This document shows positions 45,925 through 55,735 of a stretch of 64,000 bases of DNA, one piece after another (the stretch's first letter is position 1; the number at the start of each line of letters is the position of its first letter). The DNA is taken from contig NZ_JABX01000019.1 of the NCBI RefSeq assembly GCF_001469165.1, positions 48,866 to 112,865 of the forward strand, written 5' to 3'. The notes below the pieces were generated by a model that worked only from the letters and a program-made list of their open reading frames with translations, made no database searches and was not told the origin of the DNA. The DNA is from Thiohalocapsa sp. ML1 (lineage in GTDB: Bacteria > Pseudomonadota > Gammaproteobacteria > Chromatiales > Chromatiaceae). The position numbers were made by a program, and so were the translations under genes.

Positions 45925-46530
45925 TCACCCGGCCTTGGCCCGGAACCTCGGTAGCCCGAGGTCGAAGCGGATGGCGGCGAGTCGCACGAGGAGGATGGCT
46001 GAGCCTGCGAGCAGGGCAGACGTCTCCGGGCCGAAGCCCAGATGGGGTGCGGCGAGGTAGAGCAGCGCACCGCCCCAGGCGGCCGTGGCATAGAGCTGGC
46101 CGCGGAAGACCAGGGGCTCCTCGTTGCACAGCACGTCGCGCAGGATGCCGCCGACGACGCCGGTGATGACGCCCATCAGGCTCGCCACGAGCCAGGGCGC
46201 GCCCCAGACCATGGCCGCCTTGGTGCCGGTGATCGTGAACAGTGCCAGCCCCAACGCATCCGGGATCAGAAAGAGCCCGAGCGGCAGCACCAAGGCCCGG
46301 GCGACGAAGAAGGTCGCCATGGCCGCGAGCAGCGCGGCGATCAGGTAGGTCTGGTCCGCCACCCAGAACACGGGTCGTGCGAGCAGCAGATCCCGCAGCG
46401 TGCCGCCGCCGAGCGCCGCGGCGAGCGCGACGAAGACCATGCCGGCCAGGTCGAAGCGCTTGGTGCCGGCCTCCAGTACGCCGGCGGCGGCCATGGTGGC
46501 GACGGCGGCGATGCCGATCCAGTAGATCAT
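45925..46530 (-). CDS. TRIC-type (UPF0126) membrane channel protein
   Basis: 201 residues with about seven transmembrane helices. Two internally related halves each carry the glycine/RD motif: ALGGGTLRDLLLARPVFWVA and VVGGILRDVLCNEEPLVFRG. This is the bacterial trimeric intracellular cation channel family (YicG-like), probably a K+ or glycine-permeable channel in the inner membrane. It begins 22 bases after the stop of the next upstream gene, so the two may be co-transcribed. Confidence 0.92.
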   Translation of the reverse strand: MIYWIGIAAVATMAAAGVLEAGTKRFDLAGMVFVALAAALGGGTLRDLLLARPVFWVADQTYLIAALLAAMATFFVARALVLPLGLFLIPDALGLALFTITGTKAAMVWGAPWLVASLMGVITGVVGGILRDVLCNEEPLVFRGQLYATAAWGGALLYLAAPHLGFGPETSALLAGSAILLVRLAAIRFDLGLPRFRAKAG

Positions 46531-46552
46531 GGTGCTCTCCTCGGGGGTCTTG

Positions 46553-48034
46553 TCAGCGCGTCGGCGGGATGGGCATCGGCACCTGCGGCAGCGGCAGGAA
46601 GGCGCCCAAGTCTTCGCGCACCCACCAGATGCCGTCCGCGGCGCGCTCGGCGGGCGTCGCGAAACGGTAGCGATACGCGCGCACGCGCAGCATCTTCGGC
46701 GGCTTGTCGCCGAAGGGCGGCTCCGCGAGCAGCGCGGTCACGGCCGGCGCGCCCTCCCGCAGGCGGTTCAGGAAGGCCTTGAGGTCCGGCCGGAACAGCG
46801 GCCCCTTGGGCAGGAACCATAGCTGCCAGTCCCAGCGCGGCTGGTGCGGCACAATGAAGGGCGCGATCTCCCGCGGGGCGTCCGGGGCGTAGCGCCAGTC
46901 GAGCGACACCCAGTCCTGCCCGTTGCGCGACGCCTCCACCACCAGCACGATGCGCTCGCGGTCGATGCTGGGGAAGACGTGGTAGCGGTTGGCGATGCGG
47001 TAGGGCTCGATGCGGTCGAGCCAGCCGCTCAGGTGCGTAATGGGGCCACGTCGGAGCATCTCGGCGGCGGACACGAGCCCGGCGGGCACCACGAGCAGCG
47101 CGACGGCGACGCTGAGCACGCCGACGAGCCGGCGCGGCGCCTGCGGCAACGGCGAGCGCGCCGTCGCGAAGGCCGCGACGCGCCGCGGCAGCAGCCGCGC
47201 AACGGCGCGATCGTCGAACAGGAAGAGACACAGCGCGATGGTCAGCAGGTTGATGAAGTTGTGATTGCTGGTGGCGATGATGAGCAACTGCCACAGGATC
47301 GTGAGCCAAGCCGCCGCATGGCGATAGGGCCGCGGCAAGAGAAAAAAGAACGGCACCACCAGCTCCGCGAACAGCGTGCCGCCGGCGCCGACGCGCAGCA
47401 CCCAGTCCGGTAGCTGATGCGCGTACCAGGCGCCGGCGTGGGGCAGGGGCTGGGTCTCGAAGTAGTATCGCAGCGCCGTGAGCTGCCGCCACGCCTCGTC
47501 GCCGGACAGGAGCTTCGCGAGCCCGGACAGAAACCGGAGCTTGAACAGCACCCAGCGGAACAGCCACACCACGAGCCGGCCGCCGCCCGGCAGCAGGATG
47601 GCCACGAAGCCCACCTCCAGCAGCAGGTAGTCCCACTGAAAGTTCGTGAATCGATGCCCGGCGTGGTACAGCGACAGATAGAACAGGTAGAGCAGGATCA
47701 GGAGCGCGCGGTCGTTGCGCCCCAGCGCTAGCAGCAGCCCGAGCAGCACGCCGCCCCAGGCGACGGCGAGCAGCGCTAGGTCGCTCGCGTTGAGCCAGAA
47801 CAGCGTCGGGTGGCGCAGGTACTTGAGCCCGCCGTAAAGCTCGCCGGCGCGGGCGAGCTGCTCCGTGACGGGCGCGATGCCTTGGCTGCCGGCGAGTGCC
47901 GTGATCTGCACCGCGAGCGACGCGAAGGCCGCGACATAGATGAGCCCCAGGGCGCGCAGAAAGAGCCAGCCGACGATGCGATAGGCGTCGGCGTTGGGGG
48001 CGGGCAGCGCGTCGGTGCTGGGGCGGAAGGGCAT
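46553..48034 (-). CDS. Lipase maturation factor family membrane protein
   Basis: 493 residues from MPFRPSTDALPAPNADAYRI. Several transmembrane helices in the N-terminal half (YRIVGWLFLRALGLIYVAAF, LLILLYLFYLSLYHAGHRF) are followed by a soluble C-terminal domain (FHVFPSIDRERI-like NRYHVFPSIDRERIVLVVEA, IVPHQPRWDWQLWFLPKGPL). NFQWDYLLLEVGF is the family hallmark. In eukaryotes LMF1 assists lipase folding in the ER; the bacterial role is not established. The ATG at 48034 is set by family start. Confidence 0.88.
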   Translation of the reverse strand: MPFRPSTDALPAPNADAYRIVGWLFLRALGLIYVAAFASLAVQITALAGSQGIAPVTEQLARAGELYGGLKYLRHPTLFWLNASDLALLAVAWGGVLLGLLLALGRNDRALLILLYLFYLSLYHAGHRFTNFQWDYLLLEVGFVAILLPGGGRLVVWLFRWVLFKLRFLSGLAKLLSGDEAWRQLTALRYYFETQPLPHAGAWYAHQLPDWVLRVGAGGTLFAELVVPFFFLLPRPYRHAAAWLTILWQLLIIATSNHNFINLLTIALCLFLFDDRAVARLLPRRVAAFATARSPLPQAPRRLVGVLSVAVALLVVPAGLVSAAEMLRRGPITHLSGWLDRIEPYRIANRYHVFPSIDRERIVLVVEASRNGQDWVSLDWRYAPDAPREIAPFIVPHQPRWDWQLWFLPKGPLFRPDLKAFLNRLREGAPAVTALLAEPPFGDKPPKMLRVRAYRYRFATPAERAADGIWWVREDLGAFLPLPQVPMPIPPTR

Positions 48035-48156
48035 GGGTGCTCGCGTGGTCAGATGGCGCCAAGTGCTCACAGATGCGTCAAGTTTTGTGCGGCGCGGCGA
48101 AATCGTGGCTCGTTGGTCTGCGGCGCAGCCTCGCCGGAAGAGACTAAGAATCTTTG

Positions 48157-48243
48157 AACTACGAAATACACGAAACTCGCGAAAAGGGGAGGACTTCGTG
48201 ACCGGCGTCGGCCCTTTCGCGCTTTTCGCGTGTTTCGTAGTTG
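48157..48243. repeat. Inverted repeat AACTACGAAA..TTTCGTAGTT
   Basis: AACTACGAAATACACGAAAC...and its imperfect inverted copy ending GCGTGTTTCGTAGTTG, arms about 32 bp, separated by about 20 bases. CACGAAA-rich inverted repeats of this kind are scattered in many bacterial genomes. It lies between the divergent LMF-like and molybdenum-carrier-like genes. No gene is present in 48035-48327. Confidence 0.7.
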
Positions 48244-48327
48244 CTCTTCGCAGGCTCTGCGGCTGCGCCTGTTGCGGCGTTGTGTCTGTTGCATGCGCCC
48301 GATCTCCATCACTACCGGTCGACCACC

Positions 48328-48924
48328 ATGCCCGACTTCATCGACAAGCTGCGCCTGAAGGAGCAGGCGGACGAGGATCAGTACTTCGCGCGGCGCGACC
48401 GCGAGCTCATCGACGCGCTGCATGCGCGCCGCGGGCAGCGCGTCGCGCGGCTCGTGAGCGGCGGGCAGACGGGCGTGGATCGGGCCGCGCTCGATGCCGC
48501 GCTCGCGGCGGGCATCCCGGTGGGCGGCTGGTGCCCGCGCGGGCGGCTGGCGGAGGACGGCGTGATTCCCGACCGCTATCCGCTCACGGAAACACCAGAG
48601 CCGGACCCGGCGCAGCGCACGGCGTGGAACGTCCGCGACAGCGACGGCACGCTGATCCTGCATCGCGGGCCGCTTGCGGGCGGCACGGCGCTGACCGCGA
48701 CGGTAGCCCGACGCGAGGGCCGCCCGCTGTTGCAGATCGATCTGGGCTCGGCGCCCGTGCCGCAGGCCATCGACGCCTGGCTGGCCAGCCAAGGCGTCCG
48801 CGTGCTGAACGTCGCAGGGCCGCGCGAGTCCGAGGCGCCCGGCATCGGCGCCGCCGCGCTGGCGCTGCTTATGCGGCTGCTGGCGTCAACCGTGGCCGGC
48901 GCGGACCTGCAAGCAGGCGACTGA
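48328..48924 (+). CDS. Putative molybdenum-cofactor carrier protein
   Basis: 198 residues, [20 protein letters not shown], then the Rossmann-like [20 protein letters not shown] and [20 protein letters not shown], and late [18 protein letters not shown]. The SGGQTGVD and GGWCPRGR motifs match the MoCo_carrier family (PF12694). The 35-residue charged N-terminal extension is not part of that core. Role in binding molybdenum cofactor or a nucleotide is by family only. Confidence 0.85.
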   Translation: MPDFIDKLRLKEQADEDQYFARRDRELIDALHARRGQRVARLVSGGQTGVDRAALDAALAAGIPVGGWCPRGRLAEDGVIPDRYPLTETPEPDPAQRTAWNVRDSDGTLILHRGPLAGGTALTATVARREGRPLLQIDLGSAPVPQAIDAWLASQGVRVLNVAGPRESEAPGIGAAALALLMRLLASTVAGADLQAGD

Positions 48925-48985
48925 GCCTGCCCCGTCCGCGGCGCATGCGCTAGACTGCGTTGCCTTCCGACAGCCTGCATCCCCG

Positions 48986-51796
48986 ATGAACCTGCCGATC
49001 GTTGTCCTGATACCGCTCCTGGGGGCTCCGCTCGCGGCCTGGGTGGCCCGCTACGGCCGGCTCAACGCGGCCTGGATGGCCGGCGCGCTCGCGGCGCTCG
49101 CGCTCGGCCTGCTGATCCCGGCGAAGCTCGGCGTGTTCCGCGGCGAGACGCTGGTGCAGACCATCCCGTGGATGCCGGAGCTCGGGCTCAACCTGGCCTT
49201 CCGGCTGGATGGGCTCGGCATGCTGTTCGCGATCCTGATCCTGGTCATCGGGCTGTTGGTGATCCTGTACGCCCGCTATTACCTGGGCGAGGCGGACTGC
49301 ACGGGGCGGTTCTTCGCCTATCTGCTGTTGTTCATGGGCTCAATGCTCGGCATCGTGCTGTCCGAGAACATCCTGATGCTGCTGATGTTCTGGGAGATGA
49401 CGAGCCTGTCGTCGTTCCTGCTCATCAGCTACTGGCAGTACCGCAGCGATGCCCGCAACGGCGCGCGCATGGCCCTCACCGTCACGGGTTTGGGCGGCCT
49501 TGCGCTGCTGGGCGGATTCCTGCTGCTCGGCGACATCGCCGGCAGCTACGAGCTCTCCGCGATCCTGACCCAGGGCGATCTGATCCGCGCGCACCCGCTC
49601 TACACGCCGATGCTGGTGCTGATCCTGCTCGGGGCCTTTACGAAGTCCGCGCAGTTCCCGTTTCATTTCTGGCTGCCGCAGGCCATGGCGGCGCCGACGC
49701 CGGTGTCGGCGTACCTGCACTCGGCGACGATGGTGAAGGCGGGCGTGTTCCTGCTCGCACGGCTGTTCCCGGTGCTCTCGGGCACGCACGAGTGGGCCTA
49801 CCTGGTCATGGGCGCGGGGCTCGCGACGCTGCTGATCGGCGCCTACTTCGCGCTGTTCCAGCACGACCTGAAGGGTTTGCTCGCCTATTCCACGATCAGC
49901 CACTTGGGCCTGATTACGCTCTTGTTCGGCATCGGCACGCCGCTCGCTGCCGTCGCCGGCGTGTTCCATATCATCAACCACGCGACCTTCAAGGCGTCGC
50001 TGTTCATGGCCGCAGGCATCATTGACCACGAGTGCGGCACCCGCGACATGCGGCGCATCAACGGTCTCTGGCGCTTCATGCCCTACACGGCGACGCTGGC
50101 GATGGTGGCCGCGGCGGCCATGGCCGGCGTACCGCTGTTCAACGGCTTCCTGTCCAAGGAGATGTTCTTCGGCGAGGCGGTGAACTTCGCGCGGGACAGT
50201 ATCTGGGTTTGGTTCTTTCCGGGCGTCGTGGCGCTGGCGGGGGTGCTCGCGGTGGCCTATTCGCTGCGCTTCGGCCACGACGTCTTCTTCAACGGCGAGC
50301 CCGTGGACCTGCCGCGCACGCCGCACGAGCCGCCGCGCTGGATGCAGGTGCCGGTGGAGATCCTCGTCGCCATCTGCCTGCTGGTGGGCATCGCGCCGGC
50401 CTGGACCGTGGCCCCGCTGCTGCAGGTGGGTGTGGCCGGCATGTTGCAGGAGACTCCCCCGTACTACAGCCTGTCGGTCTGGCACGGCTTCAATGCCGCG
50501 GTCATCATGAGCATCGTCGCACTGGTGGGCGGGGTGCTGCTGTACTTGGTGCGCCGCCCGCTGCTTGCGCTCGGCGACCGCTGGCACGGCCTGCTGGATG
50601 CCCCGGCGGCCTACCGGTGGCTGCTGCGGCAGTTGGTGGCCTTGGCCGATGCGGTGACGCGGCGCTTGGACATCGGCTCACAGCAGCGGCTGCTCGCGGT
50701 CTTCGTCATTACCGCCGTGGCGGCCGGCGCTGCCGGCATCATTCCGCCACATGTGCCCATCACCGGCCCGGCGCCCATGACGCTGCCGGACCTGGTGAGC
50801 ATTGCAGTGGCCATCACGCTGGTGCTGGCGGCCTTCACGGCCGCGCTGATCCATCAGCGCAGGCTCGAGTCGCTCATCGTGCTCGGCGCCTTGGGGCTGT
50901 TCGTGTCGCTGATCTTCGTGAAGTTCTCGGCGCCGGACCTGGCGCTGACGCAGCTTTCGGTGGAGATCGTCACCATCGTGCTGCTCTTGTTGGCCATGAA
51001 CTTTCTGCCGCGGACCACGCCGGTGGAGACGGACAAGGCCATGCGGCTGCGCCACTTTCTGATCGCGCTCGGCGCCGGTGCCGGGTCCGGCATCCTGGCC
51101 TGGGCCGTGCTGACGCGCCCGCAGGCGAGCATCTCGCGATTCTTCGTAGAGCAAAGCGTGCCGGGCGGCGGCGGCACCAACGTCGTGAACGTGATCTTGG
51201 TGGACTTTCGCGGTTTCGACACCCTGGGCGAGATCACGGTGCTGGCGCTGGCCGCGCTCGGCATCTATGCGCTGCTTGAGGACCTGCGGTTGCCGCCGCC
51301 GCCGCTGGACAGTGCCGGGCGGCGCTGGAATTGGGACCTGCACCCGCCCATCATGGCGGCGCTGGTGCGCCTGTTGCTTCCGCTTGCGCTGCTGGTGTCG
51401 GTGTTCATCTTCCTGCGCGGCCACAACCTGCCGGGCGGCGGCTTCATCGCCGGGCTGGTCACGGCCGTGGCGCTGATCGTGCAGTATCTGACCAACGGCG
51501 TGGCCTGGACCACGGCGCGGATGCCGCGCAATCTGCATCCGATCATCGCCGCCGGGCTCTTGATCGCCGTCGGCACGGGTGTCGTCAGCATGGCGCTCGG
51601 CTATCCGTTCCTGACCTCGGCTTTCACGCATGTGCACTGGCCCTTTGCGGACTTCGAGCTGGCCTCGGCCATGGCCTTCGACCTTGGCGTCTATCTGGTG
51701 GTGGTGGGCGCCACCTTGCTGATCCTGGTGCACATGGGGCTGATGGGCGGCGCGAGCCAGCCCGCGGACCCCGACCCCGCGTGTCGCGCTGACTGA
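48986..51796 (+). CDS. mrpA: Mrp Na+/H+ antiporter subunit A (with fused MrpB domain)
   Basis: 936 residues. The first two-thirds is the NuoL-like antiporter core with about 14 helices (FTKSAQFPFHFWLPQAMAAP, ISHLGLITLLFGIGTPLAAV). The MrpA-specific C-terminal part (SAPDLALTQLSVEIVTIVLL, DFRGFDTLGEITVLALAALG) follows. The last ~140 residues (LRGHNLPGGGFIAGLVTAVA, AMAFDLGVYLVVVGATLLIL) are an MrpB domain, and no separate mrpB follows, so this is an A-B fusion as in PhaAB. First gene of a tight operon mrpA-C-D-E-F-G. Confidence 0.96.
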   Translation: MNLPIVVLIPLLGAPLAAWVARYGRLNAAWMAGALAALALGLLIPAKLGVFRGETLVQTIPWMPELGLNLAFRLDGLGMLFAILILVIGLLVILYARYYLGEADCTGRFFAYLLLFMGSMLGIVLSENILMLLMFWEMTSLSSFLLISYWQYRSDARNGARMALTVTGLGGLALLGGFLLLGDIAGSYELSAILTQGDLIRAHPLYTPMLVLILLGAFTKSAQFPFHFWLPQAMAAPTPVSAYLHSATMVKAGVFLLARLFPVLSGTHEWAYLVMGAGLATLLIGAYFALFQHDLKGLLAYSTISHLGLITLLFGIGTPLAAVAGVFHIINHATFKASLFMAAGIIDHECGTRDMRRINGLWRFMPYTATLAMVAAAAMAGVPLFNGFLSKEMFFGEAVNFARDSIWVWFFPGVVALAGVLAVAYSLRFGHDVFFNGEPVDLPRTPHEPPRWMQVPVEILVAICLLVGIAPAWTVAPLLQVGVAGMLQETPPYYSLSVWHGFNAAVIMSIVALVGGVLLYLVRRPLLALGDRWHGLLDAPAAYRWLLRQLVALADAVTRRLDIGSQQRLLAVFVITAVAAGAAGIIPPHVPITGPAPMTLPDLVSIAVAITLVLAAFTAALIHQRRLESLIVLGALGLFVSLIFVKFSAPDLALTQLSVEIVTIVLLLLAMNFLPRTTPVETDKAMRLRHFLIALGAGAGSGILAWAVLTRPQASISRFFVEQSVPGGGGTNVVNVILVDFRGFDTLGEITVLALAALGIYALLEDLRLPPPPLDSAGRRWNWDLHPPIMAALVRLLLPLALLVSVFIFLRGHNLPGGGFIAGLVTAVALIVQYLTNGVAWTTARMPRNLHPIIAAGLLIAVGTGVVSMALGYPFLTSAFTHVHWPFADFELASAMAFDLGVYLVVVGATLLILVHMGLMGGASQPADPDPACRAD

Positions 51797-51815
51797 ACCT
51801 GGAGCCGTTGCGTCA

Positions 51816-52178
51816 ATGGAAGCCCTGCTTGCCGGCATCATCGCCTGCCTGACCGGTTGTGGCGTGTACCTGCTGCTGCGTGCCCAGACCTTTCCGGTGG
51901 TGCTGGGCCTCACCTTTCTGTCTTACGCGGTGAACCTGTTTCTGTTCGCCACCGGGCGGCTCATCGTCGGCCAGCCGGCGGTGATCAGCGACGCGGCCAC
52001 CGGCTATGCGGACCCCCTGCCGCAGGCGCTGGTGCTCACGGCCATCGTCATCGCCTTCGCCATGACGGCGTTCGTGATCATGCTGGCGCTAAAGGCCCGG
52101 GCCGAGCTTGGCAGCGACCACGTGGACGGGTTGGCGGCAGCGGACGACCGCGACCATGACCGGGAGGTCGGCCCGTGA
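51816..52178 (+). CDS. mrpC: Mrp antiporter subunit C
   Basis: 120 residues with three helices of the NuoK type: EALLAGIIACLTGCGVYLLL, VLGLTFLSYAVNLFLFATGR, ALVLTAIVIAFAMTAFVIML. The segment GYADPLPQALVLTAIVI is the MrpC signature. Starts 19 bases after mrpA and overlaps mrpD by 4 bases. Confidence 0.96.
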   Translation: MEALLAGIIACLTGCGVYLLLRAQTFPVVLGLTFLSYAVNLFLFATGRLIVGQPAVISDAATGYADPLPQALVLTAIVIAFAMTAFVIMLALKARAELGSDHVDGLAAADDRDHDREVGP

Positions 52179-53713
52179 GCCAGGTCATCGTCGCACCGCT
52201 CTTGCTGCCGCTGCTGGCGGCGGTGCTGTTGCTACTGACGCGGCGGCGGATCGCGATCGCCGTTCGCCGGCGGATCAGCATCGCCGCCACACTGCTGACG
52301 CTTGGCGCCGTCGTCTGGCTCGCGCTGGGCGTGACCGAGAGCGGCATCCAGGTGTATCAGGTGGGGGATTGGCCCGCCCCCTACGGCATCTCGCTGGTGG
52401 CGGATCGGCTCAGCGTTTGGATGCTCCTGATCACGGCGCTGCTCGCCTGTTGCGCGCTGCTCTACGCCGTGCAGGGCACCGACCGCGCCGGGCGGCACTT
52501 CCATCCGCTGTTCCAACTGCTGCTGTTCGGGTTGAACGGCGCTTTTCTCACCGGCGATGTCTTCAACCTGTTTGTGTTCTTCGAGGTGCTGCTGCTCGCG
52601 TCCTACGGCCTGTTGCTGCACGGCGGCGGCCCGGATCGGGTGCGCGCGGGGCTGCACTTCGTCGTGCTGAACCTGGCGGGATCGACCCTCTTTCTGTTCG
52701 CCGCGGGCACCCTCTATGGCGTTCTCGGCACGCTGAATATGGCGGACCTCGCCGTGAAGGTCGCCGCGACGCCGCCGGCAGACTTAGGGCTGGTGCGCGC
52801 GGCGGGGCTCCTGCTGTTCACGGTGTTCGCGCTGAAGGCGGCGCTGGTGCCGCTTTACCTGTGGCTGCCGGCGGCGTACTCCAGCACCTCGGCACCGGTG
52901 GCTGCGCTCTTTGCCATCATGACCAAGGTCGGCGCCTACGCGATCCTGCGCGTGGAGACGCTGATCTTCGGCGACGACGCCGGCCTCGTGGCCCACCTGA
53001 TCGAGCCCTTTCTGCTGCCGCTCGCGCTGCTGACCGTCGCCGTCGCCGTCCTGGGCGTGTTGTCCGCCCCGGGGCTCCGGCGGCAGACCGCCTATCTCGT
53101 GGTGTTGTCGGTGGGTACGTTGCTCACCGCCTTCGCGCTGGGTACCGGGCCCGGCATCGCGGCTGGTCTCTATTATCTTGCGCACAGCACCTTCGCGGCG
53201 GCGGCGATGTTCCTGCTGGCGGACGTCATCGCCCGCGGCCGCGGCGAGCTGGCAGATCGGCTCGACCCGGGCCCCGTGATTCCGGCGGCACCGCTGGTGG
53301 GCGGCGTGTTCTTCGTGCTGGCCGCGCTCATCGCGGGCCTGCCGCCCCTGTCCGGCTTCCTCGGCAAATGGATGCTGCTGCAGGCGGCGTTGGAGCACCC
53401 GGCGGCACCCTGGGTGCTGGGCGTGGTGCTGACCGCGAGCTTCGGCACCATCGTGGCGCTGGCCCGCAGCGGCAGCCTGCTGTTCTACCGCGCCGAGGGC
53501 AGCGCAGCGATTGGCGACCTCGGGGCAGCGACCGCGACGTACGCCGGGGCGGACTGGCCGCGGCTCGCGCCGGTGCTCGGGCTGGTTGGGCTCTGCCTGG
53601 TGCTGGTGTTTGCGGCGGGGCCGGTGACCCGCTTCACCGCGGCGACGGCGGCGGACCTGCTCGCGCCCGCGCGCTATATCGAGGCGGTGCTGCCGGCACC
53701 GGCGGAGGCCTGA
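52175..53713 (+). CDS. mrpD: Mrp antiporter subunit D
   Basis: 512 residues from GTG (SQVIVAPLLLPLLAAVLLLL), NuoM/NuoN-like with about 14 helices. FNLFVFFEVLLLASYGLLLH contains the functionally essential glutamate of TM5, and LKAALVPLYLWLPAAYSSTS the lysine of the proton path. GLPPLSGFLGKWMLLQ is intact. Carries one half of the ion-exchange machinery with MrpA. Start overlaps the mrpC stop. Confidence 0.96.
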   Translation: MSQVIVAPLLLPLLAAVLLLLTRRRIAIAVRRRISIAATLLTLGAVVWLALGVTESGIQVYQVGDWPAPYGISLVADRLSVWMLLITALLACCALLYAVQGTDRAGRHFHPLFQLLLFGLNGAFLTGDVFNLFVFFEVLLLASYGLLLHGGGPDRVRAGLHFVVLNLAGSTLFLFAAGTLYGVLGTLNMADLAVKVAATPPADLGLVRAAGLLLFTVFALKAALVPLYLWLPAAYSSTSAPVAALFAIMTKVGAYAILRVETLIFGDDAGLVAHLIEPFLLPLALLTVAVAVLGVLSAPGLRRQTAYLVVLSVGTLLTAFALGTGPGIAAGLYYLAHSTFAAAAMFLLADVIARGRGELADRLDPGPVIPAAPLVGGVFFVLAALIAGLPPLSGFLGKWMLLQAALEHPAAPWVLGVVLTASFGTIVALARSGSLLFYRAEGSAAIGDLGAATATYAGADWPRLAPVLGLVGLCLVLVFAAGPVTRFTAATAADLLAPARYIEAVLPAPAEA

Positions 53714-53714
53714 C

Positions 53715-54212
53715 ATGCTGCGCCGCCTGCTGCCCCATCCGCTGCTGACGCTGGTGCTGACGCTGACCTGGCTGTTGTTGGTGAACAGCTTCACCATCGG
53801 CCAGGCGCTGCTCGGGCTCCTGCTGGGCCTGGTGATTCCGGCCTTTACGCGCCACTTCTGGCCGGACCCGGTGCGCATTGCGCGGCCTTGGTGGCTCGTG
53901 TTCTTTCTGCTCAAGGTGCTGTGGGACATCCTGGTCGCCAACGTTGCCGTCGCCGCGCTGATCCTGGGCGGGCGGCGCTTTGTGCAGCCGGCCTTCGTGT
54001 CGGTGCCGCTCGATTTGCGCACCGAGCTTGCGATCAGCATCCTGGCCAATACCGTCTCGCTCACGCCTGGCACCGTCTCGGCGTGGCTGAGCCCGGACCG
54101 GCGCACGCTGGTCGTGCACGGCCTGCGGGTGACCGACGCGGCCGCGCTGGTGCATGAGATCAAGACCCGCTACGAGCGCCCGCTCATCGACATCTTCGAG
54201 TCAACATGCTGA
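53715..54212 (+). CDS. mrpE: Mrp antiporter subunit E
   Basis: 165 residues, MLRRLLPHPLLTLVLTLTWL with two N-terminal helices, then VFFLLKVLWDILVANVAVAA, SVPLDLRTELAISILANTVS and LTPGTVSAWLSPDRRTLVVH, a standard MrpE. Begins one base after the mrpD stop and overlaps mrpF by 7 bases. Confidence 0.95.
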   Translation: MLRRLLPHPLLTLVLTLTWLLLVNSFTIGQALLGLLLGLVIPAFTRHFWPDPVRIARPWWLVFFLLKVLWDILVANVAVAALILGGRRFVQPAFVSVPLDLRTELAISILANTVSLTPGTVSAWLSPDRRTLVVHGLRVTDAAALVHEIKTRYERPLIDIFESTC

Positions 54213-54475
54213 GCATCGCCCTGATCATCGCCTTCACGCTGGTTGCCGCGGCCCTGCTGCTCAGCCTGTGGCGCCTGCTCATCGGGCCGGACGAGCCGGA
54301 CCGCATCCTGGCACTGGACACCCTGTACGTGAACACCATCGCGCTCTTGGTGCTGCTCGGCATCCTGCTCGGCAGCGACCTGTACTTCGAGGCCGCGCTG
54401 CTGATTGCGCTGATGGGGTTCGTCGGCACCGTCGCGCTGTGCAAGTACCTGTTGCGCGGCGACATCATCGAGTAA
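54206..54475 (+). CDS. mrpF: Mrp antiporter subunit F
   Basis: 89 residues, three helices, with RLLIGPDEPDRILALDTLYV, the MrpF core containing the conserved D-R-I-x-A-x-D, followed by LIALMGFVGTVALCKYLLRG. Overlaps mrpE; mrpG follows after 20 bases. Confidence 0.95.
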   Translation: MLSIALIIAFTLVAAALLLSLWRLLIGPDEPDRILALDTLYVNTIALLVLLGILLGSDLYFEAALLIALMGFVGTVALCKYLLRGDIIE

Positions 54476-54495
54476 CCGGAACCTCTCGGGTCATC

Positions 54496-54846
54496 ATGCA
54501 GGAGATCGCCGTTTCGGTGCTGATCATCATCGGCGCCGCCTTCACCTTCATCGGCTCGCTGGGGCTGGCGCGGCTCGGGGACTTCTACACCCGACTGCAC
54601 GGGCCCACCAAGGCGACGACGCTCGGCGTCGGCGCGCTGCTGATCGCGTCGGTGATCCACTTCAGCACCGGCAGCGAGATGCCGAGCCTGCACGAGGTAC
54701 TGGTGACCGTGTTCCTATTCATCACCGCGCCGGTGAGCGCCCATCTGCTCGCGAAGGCCGCGCTGCAACTGCGCGTGCGCTCCATCGCGCCGCCGCCGGC
54801 GGAGGCGGAGTCGTCGTCGGGAACGGGGTTGGATCGCGGCGACTGA
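54496..54846 (+). CDS. mrpG: Mrp antiporter subunit G
   Basis: 116 residues from MQEIAVSVLIIIGAAFTFIG. LARLGDFYTRLHGPTKATTL is the MrpG signature, then VLVTVFLFITAPVSAHLLAK and a short charged tail. The ATG at 54496 is chosen by family; it completes the Mrp complex, which exports Na+ in exchange for protons at the inner membrane. Confidence 0.95.
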   Translation: MQEIAVSVLIIIGAAFTFIGSLGLARLGDFYTRLHGPTKATTLGVGALLIASVIHFSTGSEMPSLHEVLVTVFLFITAPVSAHLLAKAALQLRVRSIAPPPAEAESSSGTGLDRGD

Positions 54847-54946
54847 GCGGCGCCACGGGTCGGGCTGTTAGCCTGGCGTTCCCACCCGCAGGCCGCTTCG
54901 GGCATGCGGGCGTCGTGTGCCGGCGCGCAGCCGCGTAGCGGTGGGA

Positions 54947-55426
54947 TCAGTGGGCGAAGGCGGTCTCGGTGCGCGGCTCCGCGAGCGGGGCGGGCTTGTA
55001 CATGCCCGTATCGGCGACGAGATCGAGCGTAAGCGGCGTGATTTCCTTTGGGTCGGCCATGGGATCGACGCCCAACAGATCGCTCATGGACATGAGCGGT
55101 GTGCCCGAGCTTACCGGGAAGCTGCTGTGGCGGTAGCGGCTCACATCAAGGTTGATCCCGCGCAGCGGCTTCCGGCGCAGCGCGTCCATGACCCGGAAGG
55201 CTAGCTTGGCGGGCTGAATCGAGATGATCCCTTGGTGGGTGACGACGCCGGTGGCGGGGTTGGTGAGGCGCAGGATGTCGCAGCTACCGATGGCGGGCAT
55301 GATGCGGAAACCGGTGTCCTCCAGGCCGTCGATCACGACCTGGACGTGAGCCTTGAGCGCCTTCCGCGAGACTTGAGGGGGGAGGTTGCCGATGGAAAGC
55401 AGGATCGAGCCCGTCTTGCCGAACAT
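54947..55426 (-). CDS. Hypothetical protein, possibly RRM-like
   Basis: 159 residues, MFGKTGSILLSIGNLPPQVS, then RKALKAHVQVVIDGLEDTGF, CDILRLTNPATGVVTHQGII and RVMDALRRKPLRGINLDVSR. The beta-alpha-beta-beta-alpha-beta order with ILLSIGNLPP at the start and G-I-I-S-I in the middle is reminiscent of an RNA-recognition motif, but the match is weak. No signal peptide. Convergent with mrpG. The 55427-55735 stretch upstream holds no recognisable gene and is comparatively AT-rich near 55620-55740, so the promoter is probably there. Confidence 0.6.
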   Translation of the reverse strand: MFGKTGSILLSIGNLPPQVSRKALKAHVQVVIDGLEDTGFRIMPAIGSCDILRLTNPATGVVTHQGIISIQPAKLAFRVMDALRRKPLRGINLDVSRYRHSSFPVSSGTPLMSMSDLLGVDPMADPKEITPLTLDLVADTGMYKPAPLAEPRTETAFAH

Positions 55427-55735
55427 GCGCGTTGACCTCGTTATGAACCGAGTGGGCGAAGGCGCCCAGTGACACGTCGGTGTGACCGCCGGAGCAGAGT
55501 TGGCGGTCGCACGGCGGCGCGGCCTTGGCTAGCACAGGTGCGTGGAGGGCACGCCCCGGCTGGCTGTTGAGCTCGCACTGCGCAGGCCCCGAATTGTACC
55601 GCGCCTTTGTGACGGAAAAGGGACGCGACGCACACAATATGACTCGTTTTCCATGTCCTGCCGCAACTGGGTCAAGGCGTTAGCGCGAGCACAGTACACA
55701 TAGTACGCGACAAGCCGTCCCGCTAACATACGGGA

